NCBI RefSeq assembly: GCF_051014685.1
Contig: NW_027478439.1
Coordinates: forward strand, 1,054,001-1,118,000
DNA length: 64,000 nucleotides
Reading direction: 5' to 3'
Source: Ptiloglossa arizonensis
Lineage: Eukaryota; Arthropoda; Insecta; Hymenoptera; Colletidae
Both the position numbers and the translations under genes were made by a program. Position 1 is the first letter of the stretch, and every line of letters starts with the position of its first letter. The notes under the pieces were generated by a model. That model had not been told where the DNA came from. It searched no databases and saw nothing but the letters and a program-made list of their open reading frames with translations. This document shows positions 1-10,830 of this stretch, piece by piece.

Positions 1-1
1 C

Positions 2-18
2 GCCCGATTACAACGGTA
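2..18 (-). promoter_or_regulatory. CENP-B-box-like 17-mer, site 2 (7/9), representative copy
   Basis: On the minus strand this reads TACCGTTGTAATCGGGC. It keeps CG, the central A and all of CGGG of the CENP-B box core but has AC where TT is expected. It agrees with the common human box at 11 of 17 bases. Alone this is a weak match, since about 0.5 such hits are expected by chance per monomer. It is listed because a whole monomer class (GAAACTCATACGATTACTACGG, for example near 2,111-2,132) replaces CCCG with TACG and so removes it. Confidence 0.2.
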
Positions 19-48
19 TGTGAATTTTTTCCCTAGACCTTTCTGGTC

Positions 49-54
49 ACGCGT
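49..54 (+). other. ACGCGT marker of the GGTCACGCG monomer class (first copy)
   Basis: Monomers fall into two classes at positions 40-53: CATTCTGGTTAAGCG, and CTTTCTGGTCACGCG, which creates the palindrome ACGCGT. This is the first copy of the second class. The classes are interspersed along the window. In many HORs the ACGCGT class is linked to GCGCAAAATTTGTTGCC downstream. It is a useful subclass marker; no function is implied. Confidence 0.8.
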
Positions 55-289
55 TTGGAGCAGCAGAAGTGCGCAAAATTTGTTGCCTTCTCAACCATTT
101 CTTAGCTCCAGACTCCCATATCTCGCAAACGGATTGACCAAACCCAAAAATTCCGGCTGCGTGTGAAAGCAGAAACTCGCCCGATTACAACGGTATGTGT
201 ATTTTTCCCTAGGGCACTCTGGTTAAGCGGTTGGAGCAGCAGAAGTGCGAAAAATTTGTTGTCTTCTCAACCATTTCTTAGCTTCAGAC

Positions 290-306
290 TCCCATATCTC
301 GCGAAC
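290..306 (-). promoter_or_regulatory. CENP-B-box-like 17-mer, site 1 (8/9), representative copy
   Basis: On the minus strand this reads GTTCGCGAGATATGGGA. Against the mammalian CENP-B box core NTTCGNNNNANNCGGGN it keeps TTCG, the central A and GGG, with a single mismatch (T for the first C of CGGG). It lies at monomer positions 114-130 and is kept in most of the roughly 360 monomers. Variants that break it include TCTCGCGTACGG, TCTCGTGATCGG, TCTCGTGAACG and CTCGGAGAATGG. One such match or better in 177 bp on two strands has a chance expectation near 0.04 for random sequence. Binding by a CENP-B-like protein is inference only. Confidence 0.35.
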
Positions 307-353
307 GGATTGACTAAACCCAAAAATTCCTGTTGAGTCTGAAAGTAGAAACT

Positions 354-526
354 CGCCCGATTACAACGGTATGGTTATTTTTTCCTAGGCCATTCCGGTT
401 AAGCGATTGCAGCAGAAGTGCGAAAAATTTGTTGTCTTCTCAACCATTTCTTAGTTTCAAACTCCCATATCTCGCGAACGGATTGACCAAACCCAAAAAT
501 TGCTGTTGCGTCTGAAAGTAGAAACT
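354..526 (+). repeat. Short monomer (173 bp) of the TATGGTT class
   Basis: This monomer is 173 bp because of small deletions in the TATGGTTATTTTTTCC region and before GCAGCAGAAG. It belongs to a linked-variant class: the preceding monomer ends in GACTAAACCCAAAAATTCC followed by TGTTGAGTCTGAAAG, and the T-rich tract begins TATGGTT in place of TATGTGTATT. Descendants are at about 3,179, 5,647 and 9,884. Related TATGGTTG/TATGGTTC monomers recur across the rest of the window (for example 25,647, 33,783, 38,558, 52,882 and 54,650). Confidence 0.8.
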
Positions 527-1479
527 CGCCCGATTACAACGGTATGTGTATTTTTTCCCTAGGCCATTCTGGTTAAGCGTTTGGAGCAGCAGAAGTGCGT
601 AAAATTTGTTGTCTTCTGAACCATTTCTTAGCTTCAAACTCCCATATCTCGCGAACGGATTGAGCAAACCCAGAAATTGCTGTTGCGTCTGAAATAGAAA
701 CTCGCCCGATTACAACGGTATGTGTATTTTTTCCCTAGGCCATTCTGGTTAAGCGTTTGGAGTAGCAGAAGTGCGAAAAATTTGTTGTCTTCTCAACCAT
801 TTCTTAGCTCCAAACTCCCATATCTCGCGAACGGATTGACCAAACCCAAAAATTCCGGCTGCGTCTGAAAGTAGAAACTCGCCCGATTACAACGGTATGT
901 GTATTGTTTCCCTAGGCCATTCTGGTTAAGCGTTTGGAGCAGCAGAAGTGCGAAAAATTTGTTGCCTTCTCAACCATTTCTCAGCTTGAAACTCCCATAT
1001 CTCGCGAACGGATTGACCAAACCAAAAAATTGCTGTTGCGTCTGAAAGTAGAAACTCGCCCGATTACAACGGTATGTGTATTTTTTCCCTAGGCCATTCT
1101 GGTTAAGCGTTTGGAGCAGCAGAAGTGCGTAAAATTTGTTGTCTTCTGAACCATTTCTTAGCTTCAAACTCCCATATCTCGCGAACGGATTGAGCAAACC
1201 CAAAAATTGCTGTTGCGTCTGACAGTAGGAACTCGCCCGATTACAACGGTATGTGTATTTTTTCCCTAGGCCATTCTGGTTAAGCATTGGAGCAGCAGAA
1301 GTGCGAAAAATTTGTTGCCTTCTCAACCATTTCTTAGCTTGAAACTCCCATATCTCGCGAACGGATTGACCAAACCAAAAAATTCCTGTTGCATCTGATA
1401 GTAGAAACACGCCCGATTACAACGGTATGTGTATTTTTTCCCTAGGCCATTCTGGTTAAGCATTGGAGCAGCAGAAGTG

Positions 1480-4400
1480 CGAAAAATTTGTTGCCTTCTC
1501 AACCATTTCTTAGCTTGAAACTCCCATATCTCGCGAACGGATTGACCAAACCCAAAAATTCCTGTTGCGTCTGATAGTAGAAACTCGCCCGATTACAAAG
1601 GTATGTGTATTTTTTCCCTAGGCCTTTCTGGTCACGCGTTTGGAGCAGCAGAAGCGCGCAAAATTTGTTGCCTTCTCAACCATTTCTTAGCTTCAAACTT
1701 CCCTATCTCGCGAACGGATTGACCAAACCCAAAAATTCCTGTTGTGTCTGGCAGTAGAAACTCGCCCGATTGCAATGGTATGTGTGTTTTTTCCCTAGGC
1801 CATTCAGGTTAAGCGTTTGGAGCAGCAGAATTGCGAAAAATTGGTTGTCTTCTCAACCATTTCTTAGCTTTAAACGCCCATATCTGGCGAACGGATTGAC
1901 CAAACCCAAATATTCCTGTTGCGTCTGAAAGTAGAAACTCGCCCCATTACAACGGTATGTGTATTTTTTCCCTAGGCCATTCTGGTTAAGCGTTTGGAGC
2001 AGCAGAAGTGCGAAAAATTTGTTGTCTTCTCTACCATTTCTTAACTTCAAACTCCTACATCTCGCGAACGGATTGACCAAACCCAAAAATTCCAGCTGCG
2101 TCTGAAATTAGAAACTCATACGATTACTACGGAATGTGTATTTTTTCCCTACGCCATTCTGGTTAAGCGTTTGGAGCAGCAGAAGTTCGTAAAATTTGTG
2201 GTCTTCTCAACCATTTCTTAGCTTCAAACGCCCATATCTGGCGAACGGATTGACCAAACCCAAATATTCCTGTTGCGTCTGAAAGTAGAAACTCGCCCGA
2301 TTACAACGGTATGTGTATTTTTTCCCTAGGCCTTTCTGGTTAAGCGTTTGGAGCAGCAGAAGTGCGAAAAGTTTGTTGTGTTCTCAACCATTTCTTAGCT
2401 TCAAACTCCCATATCAAGCGAAAGGATTGACCAAACAAAAAAATTCCTGTTGCGTCTGAAAGTAGAAACTCGCCCGATTACAACGGTATGTGTATTTTTT
2501 CCCTAGGCCATTCTGGTTAAGCGTTTGGAGCAGCAGAAGTGCGAAAAATTTGTTGTCTTCTCTACCATTTCTTAACTTCAAACTCCTACATCTCGCGAAC
2601 GGATTGACCAAACCCAAAAATTCCTGCTGCGTCTGAAATTAGAAACTCATACGATTACTACGGAATGTGTATTTTTTCCCTACGCCATTCTGGTTAAGCG
2701 TTTGGAGCAGCAGAAGTTCGTAAAATTCTGTTGTCTTCTCAACCATTTCATAGCTTCAAAATCCAATATCTCGCGAACGGATTGACCAAACCCAAAAATT
2801 CCTGTTGCGTCTGACAGTAGAAACTCGCCCGATTACAACGGTATGTGAATTTTTTCCCTAGACCTTTCTGGTCACGCGTTTGGAGCAGCAGAAGTGCGCA
2901 AAATTTGTTGCCTTCTCAACCATTTCTTAGCTCCAGACTCCCATATCTCGCAAACGGATTGACCAAACCCAAAAATTCCGGCTGCGTGTGAAAGCAGAAA
3001 CTCGCCCGATTACAACGGTATGTGTATTTTTCCCTAGGGCACTCTGGTTAAGCGGTTGGAGCAGCAGAAGTGCGAAAAATTTGTTGTCTTCTCAACCATT
3101 TCTTAGCTTCAGACTCCCATATCTCGCGAACGGATTGACTAAACCCAAAAATTCCTGTTGAGTCTGAAAGTAGAAACTCGCCCGATTACAACGGTATGGT
3201 TATTTTTTCCTAGGCCATTCCGGTTAAGCGATTGCAGCAGAAGTGCGAAAAATTTGTTGTCTTCTCAACCATTTCTTAGTTTCAAACTCCCATATCTCGC
3301 GAACGGATTGACCAAACCCAAAAATTGCTGTTGCGTCTGAAAGTAGAAACTCGCCCGATTACAACGGTATGTGTATTTTTTCCCTAGGCCATTCTGGTTA
3401 AGCGTTTGGAGCAGCAGAAGTGCGTAAAATTTGTTGTCTTCTGAACCATTTCTTAGCTTCAAACTCCCATATCTCGCGAACGGATTGAGCAAACCCAGAA
3501 ATTGCTGTTGCGTCTGAAATAGAAACTCGCCCGATTACAACGGTATGTGTATTTTTTCCCTAGGCCATTCTGGTTAAGCGTTTGGAGTAGCAGAAGTGCG
3601 AAAAATTTGTTGTCTTCTCAACCATTTCTTAGCTCCAAACTCCCATATCTCGCGAACGGATTGACCAAACCCAAAAATTCCGGCTGCGTCTGAAAGTAGA
3701 AACTCGCCCGATTACAACGGTATGTGTATTGTTTCCCTAGGCCATTCTGGTTAAGCGTTTGGAGCAGCAGAAGTGCGAAAAATTTGTTGCCTTCTCAACC
3801 ATTTCTCAGCTTGAAACTCCCATATCTCGCGAACGGATTGACCAAACCAAAAAATTGCTGTTGCGTCTGAAAGTAGAAACTCGCCCGATTACAACGGTAT
3901 GTGTATTTTTTCCCTAGGCCATTCTGGTTAAGCGTTTGGAGCAGCAGAAGTGCGTAAAATTTGTTGTCTTCTGAACCATTTCTTAGCTTCAAACTCCCAT
4001 ATCTCGCGAACGGATTGAGCAAACCCAAAAATTGCTGTTGCGTCTGACAGTAGGAACTCGCCCGATTACAACGGTATGTGTATTTTTTCCCTAGGCCATT
4101 CTGGTTAAGAGATTGGAGCTGCAGAAGTGCGAAAAATTTGTTGTCTTCTCAACCATTTCTTAGCTTCAGATTCCCATATCTCGCGAACGGATTGACTAAA
4201 CCCAAAAATACCTGTTGCGTCTGAAAGTAGAAACTCGCCCGATTACAATGGTATGTGTATTGTTTCCCTAGGCCATTCTGGTTAAGCGTTTGGAGCAGCA
4301 GAAGTGCGAAAAATTTGTTGTCTTCTCAACCATTTCTTAGCTTCAGACTCCCATATCTCGCGAACGCATTGTCCAAACCCAAAAATTCCAGCTGCGTCTG

Positions 4401-7400
4401 AAAGTAGAATCTCGCCCGATTACAACGGTATGCGTATTTTTTCCCTAGGGCATTCTGGTTAAGCAATTGGAGCAGCAGAAGTGCGAAAAATTTGTTGTCT
4501 TCTCAACCATTTCTTAGATTCAAACTCCCATATCTCACGAACGGATTGACCAAACCCAAAAATTGCTGTTGCGTCTGAAAGTAGAAACTCGCCCGATTAC
4601 AACGGTATGTGTATTTTTTCCCTAGGCCATTCTGGTTAAACGTTTGGAGCAGCAGAAGTGCGTAAAATTTGTTGCCTCCTCAACCATTTCTTAGCTTGAA
4701 ACTCCCATATCTCGCGAACGGATTGACTAAACCCAAAAATTCCTGTTGAGTCTGAAAGTAGAAACTCGCCCGATTACAACGGTATGTGTATTTTTCCCTA
4801 GGCCATTCTGGTTAAGCGTTTGGAGCAGCAGAAGTGCGAAAAATTTGTTGCCTACTCAACCATTTCTTAGCTTGAAACTCCCATATCTCGCGAACGGATT
4901 GACCAAACCAAAAAATTCCTGTTGCATCTGATAGTAGAAACAGGCCCGATTACAACGGTGTGTGTATTTTTTCCCTAGGCCATTCTGGTTAAGCATTGGA
5001 GCAGCAGAAGTGCGAAAAATTTGTTGTCTTCTCAACCATTTCTTAGCTTCAGACTCCCATATCTCGCGAACTGATTGACCAAACCCAAAAATTCCTGTTG
5101 AGCCTGAAAGTAGAAACTCGCCCGATTACAACGGTATGTGTATTTTTTCCCTAGTCCATTCCGGTTAAGCGTTTGGAGCAGCAGAAGTGGGAAAAATTTG
5201 TTGCCTTCTCAACCATTTCTTAGCTTCAAACTCCCATATCTCGCGAACGGATTGACCAAACCCAAAAATTCCTGTTGCGTCTGACAGTAGAAACTCGCCC
5301 GATTTCACGGTATGTATATTTTTCCCTCGGCCTTTCTGGTCACGCGTTTGGAGCAGCAGAAGTGCGCAAAATTTGTTGCCTTCTCAACCATTTCTTAGCT
5401 CCAGACTCCCATATCTCGCAAACGGATTGACCAAACCCAAAAATTCCGGCTGCGTGTGAAAGCAGAAACTCGCCCGATTACAACGGTATGTGTATTTTTC
5501 CCTAGGGCACTCTGGTTAAGCGGTTGGAGCAGCAGAAGTGCGAAAAATTTGTTGTCTTCTCAACCATTTCTTAGCTTCAGACTCCCATATCTCGCGAACG
5601 GATTGACTAAACCCAAAAATTCCTGTTGAGTCTGAAAGTAGAAACTCGCCCGATTACAACGGTATGGTTATTTTTTCCTAGGCCATTCCGGTTAAGCGAT
5701 TGCAGCAGAAGTGCGAAAAATTTGTTGTCTTCTCAACCATTTCTTAGTTTCAAACTCCCATATCTCGCGAACGGATTGACTAAACACAAAAATTCCTGCT
5801 GCGCCTGAAAGTAGAAACTCGCCCGATTACAATCGTATGTGTATTGTTTCCCTAGGCCATTCTGGTTAAGCGTTTGCAGCAGCAGAAGGGCGAAAAATTG
5901 GTTGCCTTCTCAACCATTTCTTAGCTTGAAACTCCCATATCTCGCGAACGGATTGACCAAACCCAAAAATTCCTGTTGCGTCTGATAGCAGAAACTCGCC
6001 CGATTACAAAGGTATGTGTATTTTTTCCGTAGGCCTTTCTGGTCACGCGTTTGGAGCAGCAGAAGCGCGCAAAATTTGTTGCCTTCTCAACCATTTCTTA
6101 GCTTCAAACTTCCCTATCTCGCGAACGGATTGACCAAACCCAAAAATTCCTGTTGTGTCTGGCAGTAGAAACTCGCCCGATTGCAATGGTATGTGTGTTT
6201 TTTCCCTAGGCCATTCAGGTTAAGCGTTTGGAGCAGCAGAATTGCGAAAAATTGGTTGTCTTCTCAACCATTTCTTAGCTTTAAACGCCCATATCTGGCG
6301 AACGGATTGACCAAACCCAAATATTCCTGTTGCGTCTGAAAGTAGAAACTCGCCCCATTACAACGGTATGTGTATTTTTTCCCTAGGCCATTCTGGTTAA
6401 GCGTTTGGAGCAGCAGAAGTGCGAAAAATTTGTTGTCTTCTCTACCATTTCTTAACTTCAAACTCCTACATCTCGCGAACGGATTGACCAAACCCAAAAA
6501 TTCCAGCTGCGTCTGAAATTAGAAACTCATACGATTACCACGGAATGTGTATTTTTTCCCTACGCCATTCTGGTTAAGCGTTTGGAGCAGCAGAAGTTCG
6601 TAAAATTTGTGGTCTTCTCAACCATTTCTTAGCTTCAAACGCCCATATCTGGCGAACGGATTGACCAAACCCAAATATTCCTGTTGCGTCTGAAAGTAGA
6701 AACTCGCCCGATTACAACGGTATGTGTATTTTTTCCCTAGGCCTTTCTGGTTAAGCGTTTGGAGCAGCAGAAGTGCGAAAAGTTTGTTGTGTTCTCAACC
6801 ATTTCTTAGCTTCAAACTCCCATATCAAGCGAAAGGATTGACCAAACCCAAAAATTCCTGTTGCGTCTGAAAGTAGAAACTCGCCCGATTACAACGGTAT
6901 GTGTATTTTTTCCCTAGGCCATTCTGGTTAAGCGTTTGGAGCAGCAGAAGTGCGAAAAATTTGTTGTCTTCTCTACCATTTCTTAACTGCAAACTCCTAC
7001 ATCTCGCGAACGGATTGACCAAACCCAAAAATTCCTGCTGCGTCTGAAATTAGAAACTCATACGATTACTACGAAATGTGTATTTTTTCCCTACGCCATT
7101 CTGGTTAAGCGTTTGGAGCAGCAGAAGTTCGTAAAATTCTGTTGTCTTCTCAACCATTTCATAGCTTCAAAATCCAATATCTCGCGAACGGATTGACCAA
7201 ACCCAAAAATTCCTGTTGCGTCTGACAGTAGAAACTCGCCCGATTACAACGGTATGTGAATTTTTTCCCTAGACCTTTCTGGTCACGCGTTTGGAGCAGC
7301 AGAAGTGCGCAAAATTTGTTGCCTTCTCAACCATTTCTTAGCTCCAGACTCCCATATCTCGCAAACGGATTGACCAAACCCAAAAATTCCGGCTGCGTGT

Positions 7401-7576
7401 GAAAGCAGAAACTCGCCCGATTACAACGGTATGTGTATTTTTCCCTAGGGCACTCTGGTTAAGCGGTTGGAGCAGCAGAAGTGCGAAAAATTTGTTGTCT
7501 TCTCAACCATTTCTTAGCTTCAGACTCCCATATCTCGCGAACGGATTGACTAAACCCAAAAATTCCTGTTGAGTCT
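1480..7576 (+). repeat. 25-monomer offset duplication (4,411 bp)
   Basis: The segment 1,480-3,165 matches 5,891-7,576 at an offset of 4,411 bp (25 monomers). Diagnostic shared variants include GATTACAAAGGTATG near 1,591 and 6,002, CTTCCCTATCTC near 1,688 and 6,099, and the CATACGATTACTACGGAATG class near 2,118 and 6,529. The match breaks at 7,577, where the second copy jumps into a sequence resembling 3,516 onward. That is the pattern expected of an unequal exchange between out-of-register copies. Confidence 0.8.
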
Positions 7577-10500
7577 GAAATAGAAACTCGCCCGATTACA
7601 ACGGTATGTGTATTTTTTCCCTAGGCCATTCTGGTTAAGCGTTTGGAGTAGCAGAAGTGCGAAAAATTTGTTGTCTTCTCAACCATTTCTTAGCTCCAAA
7701 CTCCCATATCTCGCGAACGGATTGACCAAACCCAAAAATTGCTGTTGCGTCTGAAAGTAGAAACTCGCCCGATTACAACGGTATGTGTATTTTTTCCCTA
7801 GGCCATTCTGGTTAAGCGTTTGGAGCAGCAGAAGTGCGTAAAATTTGTTGTCTTCTGAACCATTTCTTAGCTTCAAACTCCCATATCTCGCGAACGGATT
7901 GAGCAAACCCAGAAATTGCTGTTGCGTCTGAAATAGAAACTCGCCCGATTACAACGGTATGTGTATTTTTTCCCTAGGCCATTCTGGTTAAGCGTTTGGA
8001 GTAGCAGAAGTGCGAAAAATTTGTTGTCTTCTCAACCATTTCTTAGCTCCAAACTCCCATATCTCGCGAACGGATTGACCAAACCCAAAAATTCCGGCTG
8101 CGTCTGAAAGTAGAAACTCGCCCGATTACAACGGTATGTGTATTGTTTCCCTAGGCCATTCTGGTTAAGCGTTTGGAGCAGCAGAAGTGCGAAAAATTTG
8201 TTGCCTTCTCAACCATTTCTCAGCTTGAAACTCCCATATCTCGCGAACGGATTGACCAAACCAAAAAATTGCTGTTGCGTCTGAAAGTAGAAACTCGCCC
8301 GATTACAACGGTATGTGTATTTTTTCCCTAGGCCATTCTGGTTAAGCGTTTGGAGCAGCAGAAGTGCGTAAAATTTGTTGTCTTCTGAACCATTTCTTAG
8401 CTTCAAACTCCCATATCTCGCGAACGGATTGAGCAAACCCAAAAATTGCTGTTGCGTCTGACAGTAGGAACTCGCCCGATTACAACGGTATGTGTATTTT
8501 TTCCCTAGGCCATTCTGGTTAAGAGATTGGAGCTGCAGAAGTGCGAAAAATTTGTTGTCTTCTCAACCATTTCTTAGCTTCAGATTCCCATATCTCGCGA
8601 ACGGATTGACCAAACCCAAAAATTGCTGTTGCGTCTGAAAGTAGAAACTCGCCCGATTACAACGGTATGTGTATTTTTTCCCTAGGCCATTCTGGTTAAA
8701 CGTTTGGAGCAGCAGAAGTGCGTAAAATTTGTTGCCTCCTCAACCATTTCTTAGCTTGAAACTCCCATATCTCGCGAACGGATTGACTAAACCCAAAAAT
8801 TCCTGTTGAGTCTGAAAGTAGAAACTCGCCCGATTACAACGGTATGTGTATTTTTCCCTAGGCCATTCTGGTTAAGCGATTGGAGCAGCAGAAGTGCGAA
8901 AAATTTGTTGTCCTCTCAGCCATTTCCTAGCTTCAATCTCCCATATCTCGCGAACGGATTGACCAAACACAAAAATTCCTGTTGCGTCTGAAAGTAGAAA
9001 CTCGCCCGATTACAATGGTATGTGTTTTGTTTCCCTAGGCCATTCTGGTTAAGCGTTTGGAGCAGCAGAAGTGCGAAAAATTTGTTGCCTTCTCAACCAT
9101 TTCTTAGCTTGAAACTCCCATATCTCGCGAACGGATTGACCAAACCAAAAAATTCCTGTTGCATCTGATAGTAGAAACACGCCCGATTACAACGGTGTGT
9201 GTATTTTTTCCCTAGGCCATTCTGGTTAAGCATTGGAGCAGCAGAAGTGCGAAAAATTTGTTGTCTTCTCAACCATTTCTTAGCTTCAGACTCCCATATC
9301 TCGCGAACTGATTGACCAAACCCAAAAATTCCTGTTGAGCCTGAAAGTAGAAACTCGCCCGATTACAACGGTATGTGTATTTTTTCCCTAGTCCATTCCG
9401 GTTAAGCGTTTGGAGCAGCAGAAGTGGGAAAAATTTGTTGCCTTCTCAACCATTTCTTAGCTTCAAACTCCCATATCTCGCGAACGGATTGACCAAACCC
9501 AAAAATTCCTGTTGCGTCTGACAGTAGAAACTCGCCCGATTTCACGGTATGTATATTTTTCCCTCGGCCTTTCTGGTCACGCGTTTGGAGCAGCAGAAGT
9601 GCGCAAAATTTGTTGCCTTCTCAACCATTTCTTAGCTCCAGACTCCCATATCTCGCAAACGGATTGACCAAACCCAAAAATTCCGGCTGCGTGTGAAAGC
9701 AGAAACTCGCCCGATTACAACGGTATGTGTATTTTTCCCTAGGGCACTCTGGTTAAGCGGTTGGAGCAGCAGAAGTGCGAAAAATTTGTTGTCTTCTCAA
9801 CCATTTCTTAGCTTCAGACTCCCATATCTCGCGAACGGATTGACTAAACCCAAAAATTCCTGTTGAGTCTGAAAGTAGAAACTCGCCCGATTACAACGGT
9901 ATGGTTATTTTTTCCTAGGCCATTCCGGTTAAGCGATTGCAGCAGAAGTGCGAAAAATTTGTTGTCTTCTCAACCATTTCTTAGTTTCAAACTCCCATAT
10001 CTCGCGAACGGATTGACTAAACACAAAAATTCCTGCTGCGCCTGAAAGTAGAAACTCGCCCGATTACAATCGTATGTGTATTGTTTCCCTAGGCCATTCT
10101 GGTTAAGCGTTTGCAGCAGCAGAAGGGCGAAAAATTGGTTGCCTTCTCAACCATTTCTTAGCTTGAAACTGCCATATCTCGCGAACGGATTGACCAAACC
10201 CAAAAATTCCTGTTGCGTCTGATAGTAGAAACTCGCTCGATTACAAAGGTATGTGTATTTTTTCCCTAGGCCTTTCTGGTCACGCGTTTGGAGCAGCAGA
10301 AGCGCGCAAAATTTGTTGCCTTCTCAACCATTTCTTAGCTTCAAACTTCCCTATCTCGCGAACGGATTGACCAAACCCAAAAATTCCTGTTGTGTCTGGC
10401 AGTAGAAACTCGCCCGATTGCAATGGTATGTGTGTTTTTTCCCTAGGCCATTCAGGTTAAGCGTTTGGAGCAGCAGAATTGCGAAAAATTGGTTGTCTTC

Positions 10501-10830
10501 TCAACCATTTCTTAGCTTTAAACGCCCATATCTGGCGAACGGATTGACCAAACCCAAATATTCCTGTTGCGTCTGAAAGTAGAAACTCGCCCCATTACAA
10601 CGGTATGTGTATTTTTTCCCTAGGCCATTCTGGTTAAGCGTTTGGAGCAGCAGAAGTGCGAAAAATTTGTTGTCTTCTCTACCATTTCTTAACTTCAAAC
10701 TCCTACATCTCGCGAACGGATTGACCAAACCCAAAAATTCCAGCTGCGTCTGAAATTAGAAACTCATACGATTACTACGGAATGTGTATTTTTTCCCTAC
10801 GCCATTCTGGTTAAGCGTTTGGAGCAGCAG
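4823..10830 (+). repeat. 24-monomer HOR (4,237 bp), one unit plus partial second copy
   Basis: The segment 4,823-6,593 is matched at 9,060-10,830 with an offset of 4,237 bp (24 monomers). Shared rare features are the GTGTGTG variant near 4,960 and 9,197, the two-base-short GATTTCACGG monomer near 5,301 and 9,538, and GATTACAATCG near 5,824 and 10,061. Just upstream, 8,640-8,870 matches 4,580-4,810 at 4,060 bp (23 monomers). One monomer was therefore gained or lost between copies. The 7.2-8.6 kb stretch in between is another out-of-register copy of 2.8-4.2 kb, at offsets 4,411-4,414. Confidence 0.8.

Larger units (their letters stand above)
1..4105 (+). repeat. 16-monomer HOR (2,825 bp), one unit plus partial second copy
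   Basis: Bases 1-1,280 reappear at 2,826-4,105 with a constant offset of 2,825 bp (16 monomers averaging 176.6 bp). Shared rare variants carry over, including the shortened monomer near 354-526 that lacks a triplet before GCAGCAGAAG and has TATGGTTA, and the GAAATAGAAAC deletion at about 691 and 3,516. The two copies part at about 1,282/4,108, where TTAAGCATTGG is replaced by TTAAGAGATTGG. Within this block 1,480-3,165 also matches 5,891-7,576, so the 16-monomer copy overlaps a larger duplication. Boundaries were read by eye and are good to a few tens of bases. Confidence 0.85.

Noticed and set aside
6..16. CCG-N5-CGG type inverted triplets in CCGATTACAACGG as a zinc-cluster (fungal) regulator site
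   Set aside because: Three-base arms are expected often by chance, and there is no gene for such a site to regulate.
38..106. Internal sub-repeat (CCATTCTGGTTAAGC at 38-52 against CCATTTCTTAGC at 95-106), suggesting a 59-bp ancestor tripled to 177
   Set aside because: The similarity is short, needs gaps, and is 57 bp apart. Other shared words (GATTACAA against GATTGACCAA, AGAAGTGCG against AGAAACTCG) have unrelated spacings, so no consistent sub-period is supported.
333..515. Recurring 60-61-codon frames (also 3,158, 5,626, 32,332, 33,747, 52,844, 54,082, 57,443, 60,275 and others)
   Set aside because: All arise from the TGTTGAG/TATGGTT monomer class and begin at TTG. They are a consequence of the repeat.
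970..1410. 146-codon minus-strand frame, the longest open frame
   Set aside because: It is two and a half satellite monomers read through in one frame. The same peptide recurs wherever the repeat does, and the related frame at 440-667 begins at TTG. There is no ATG start context, codon signal or known domain.
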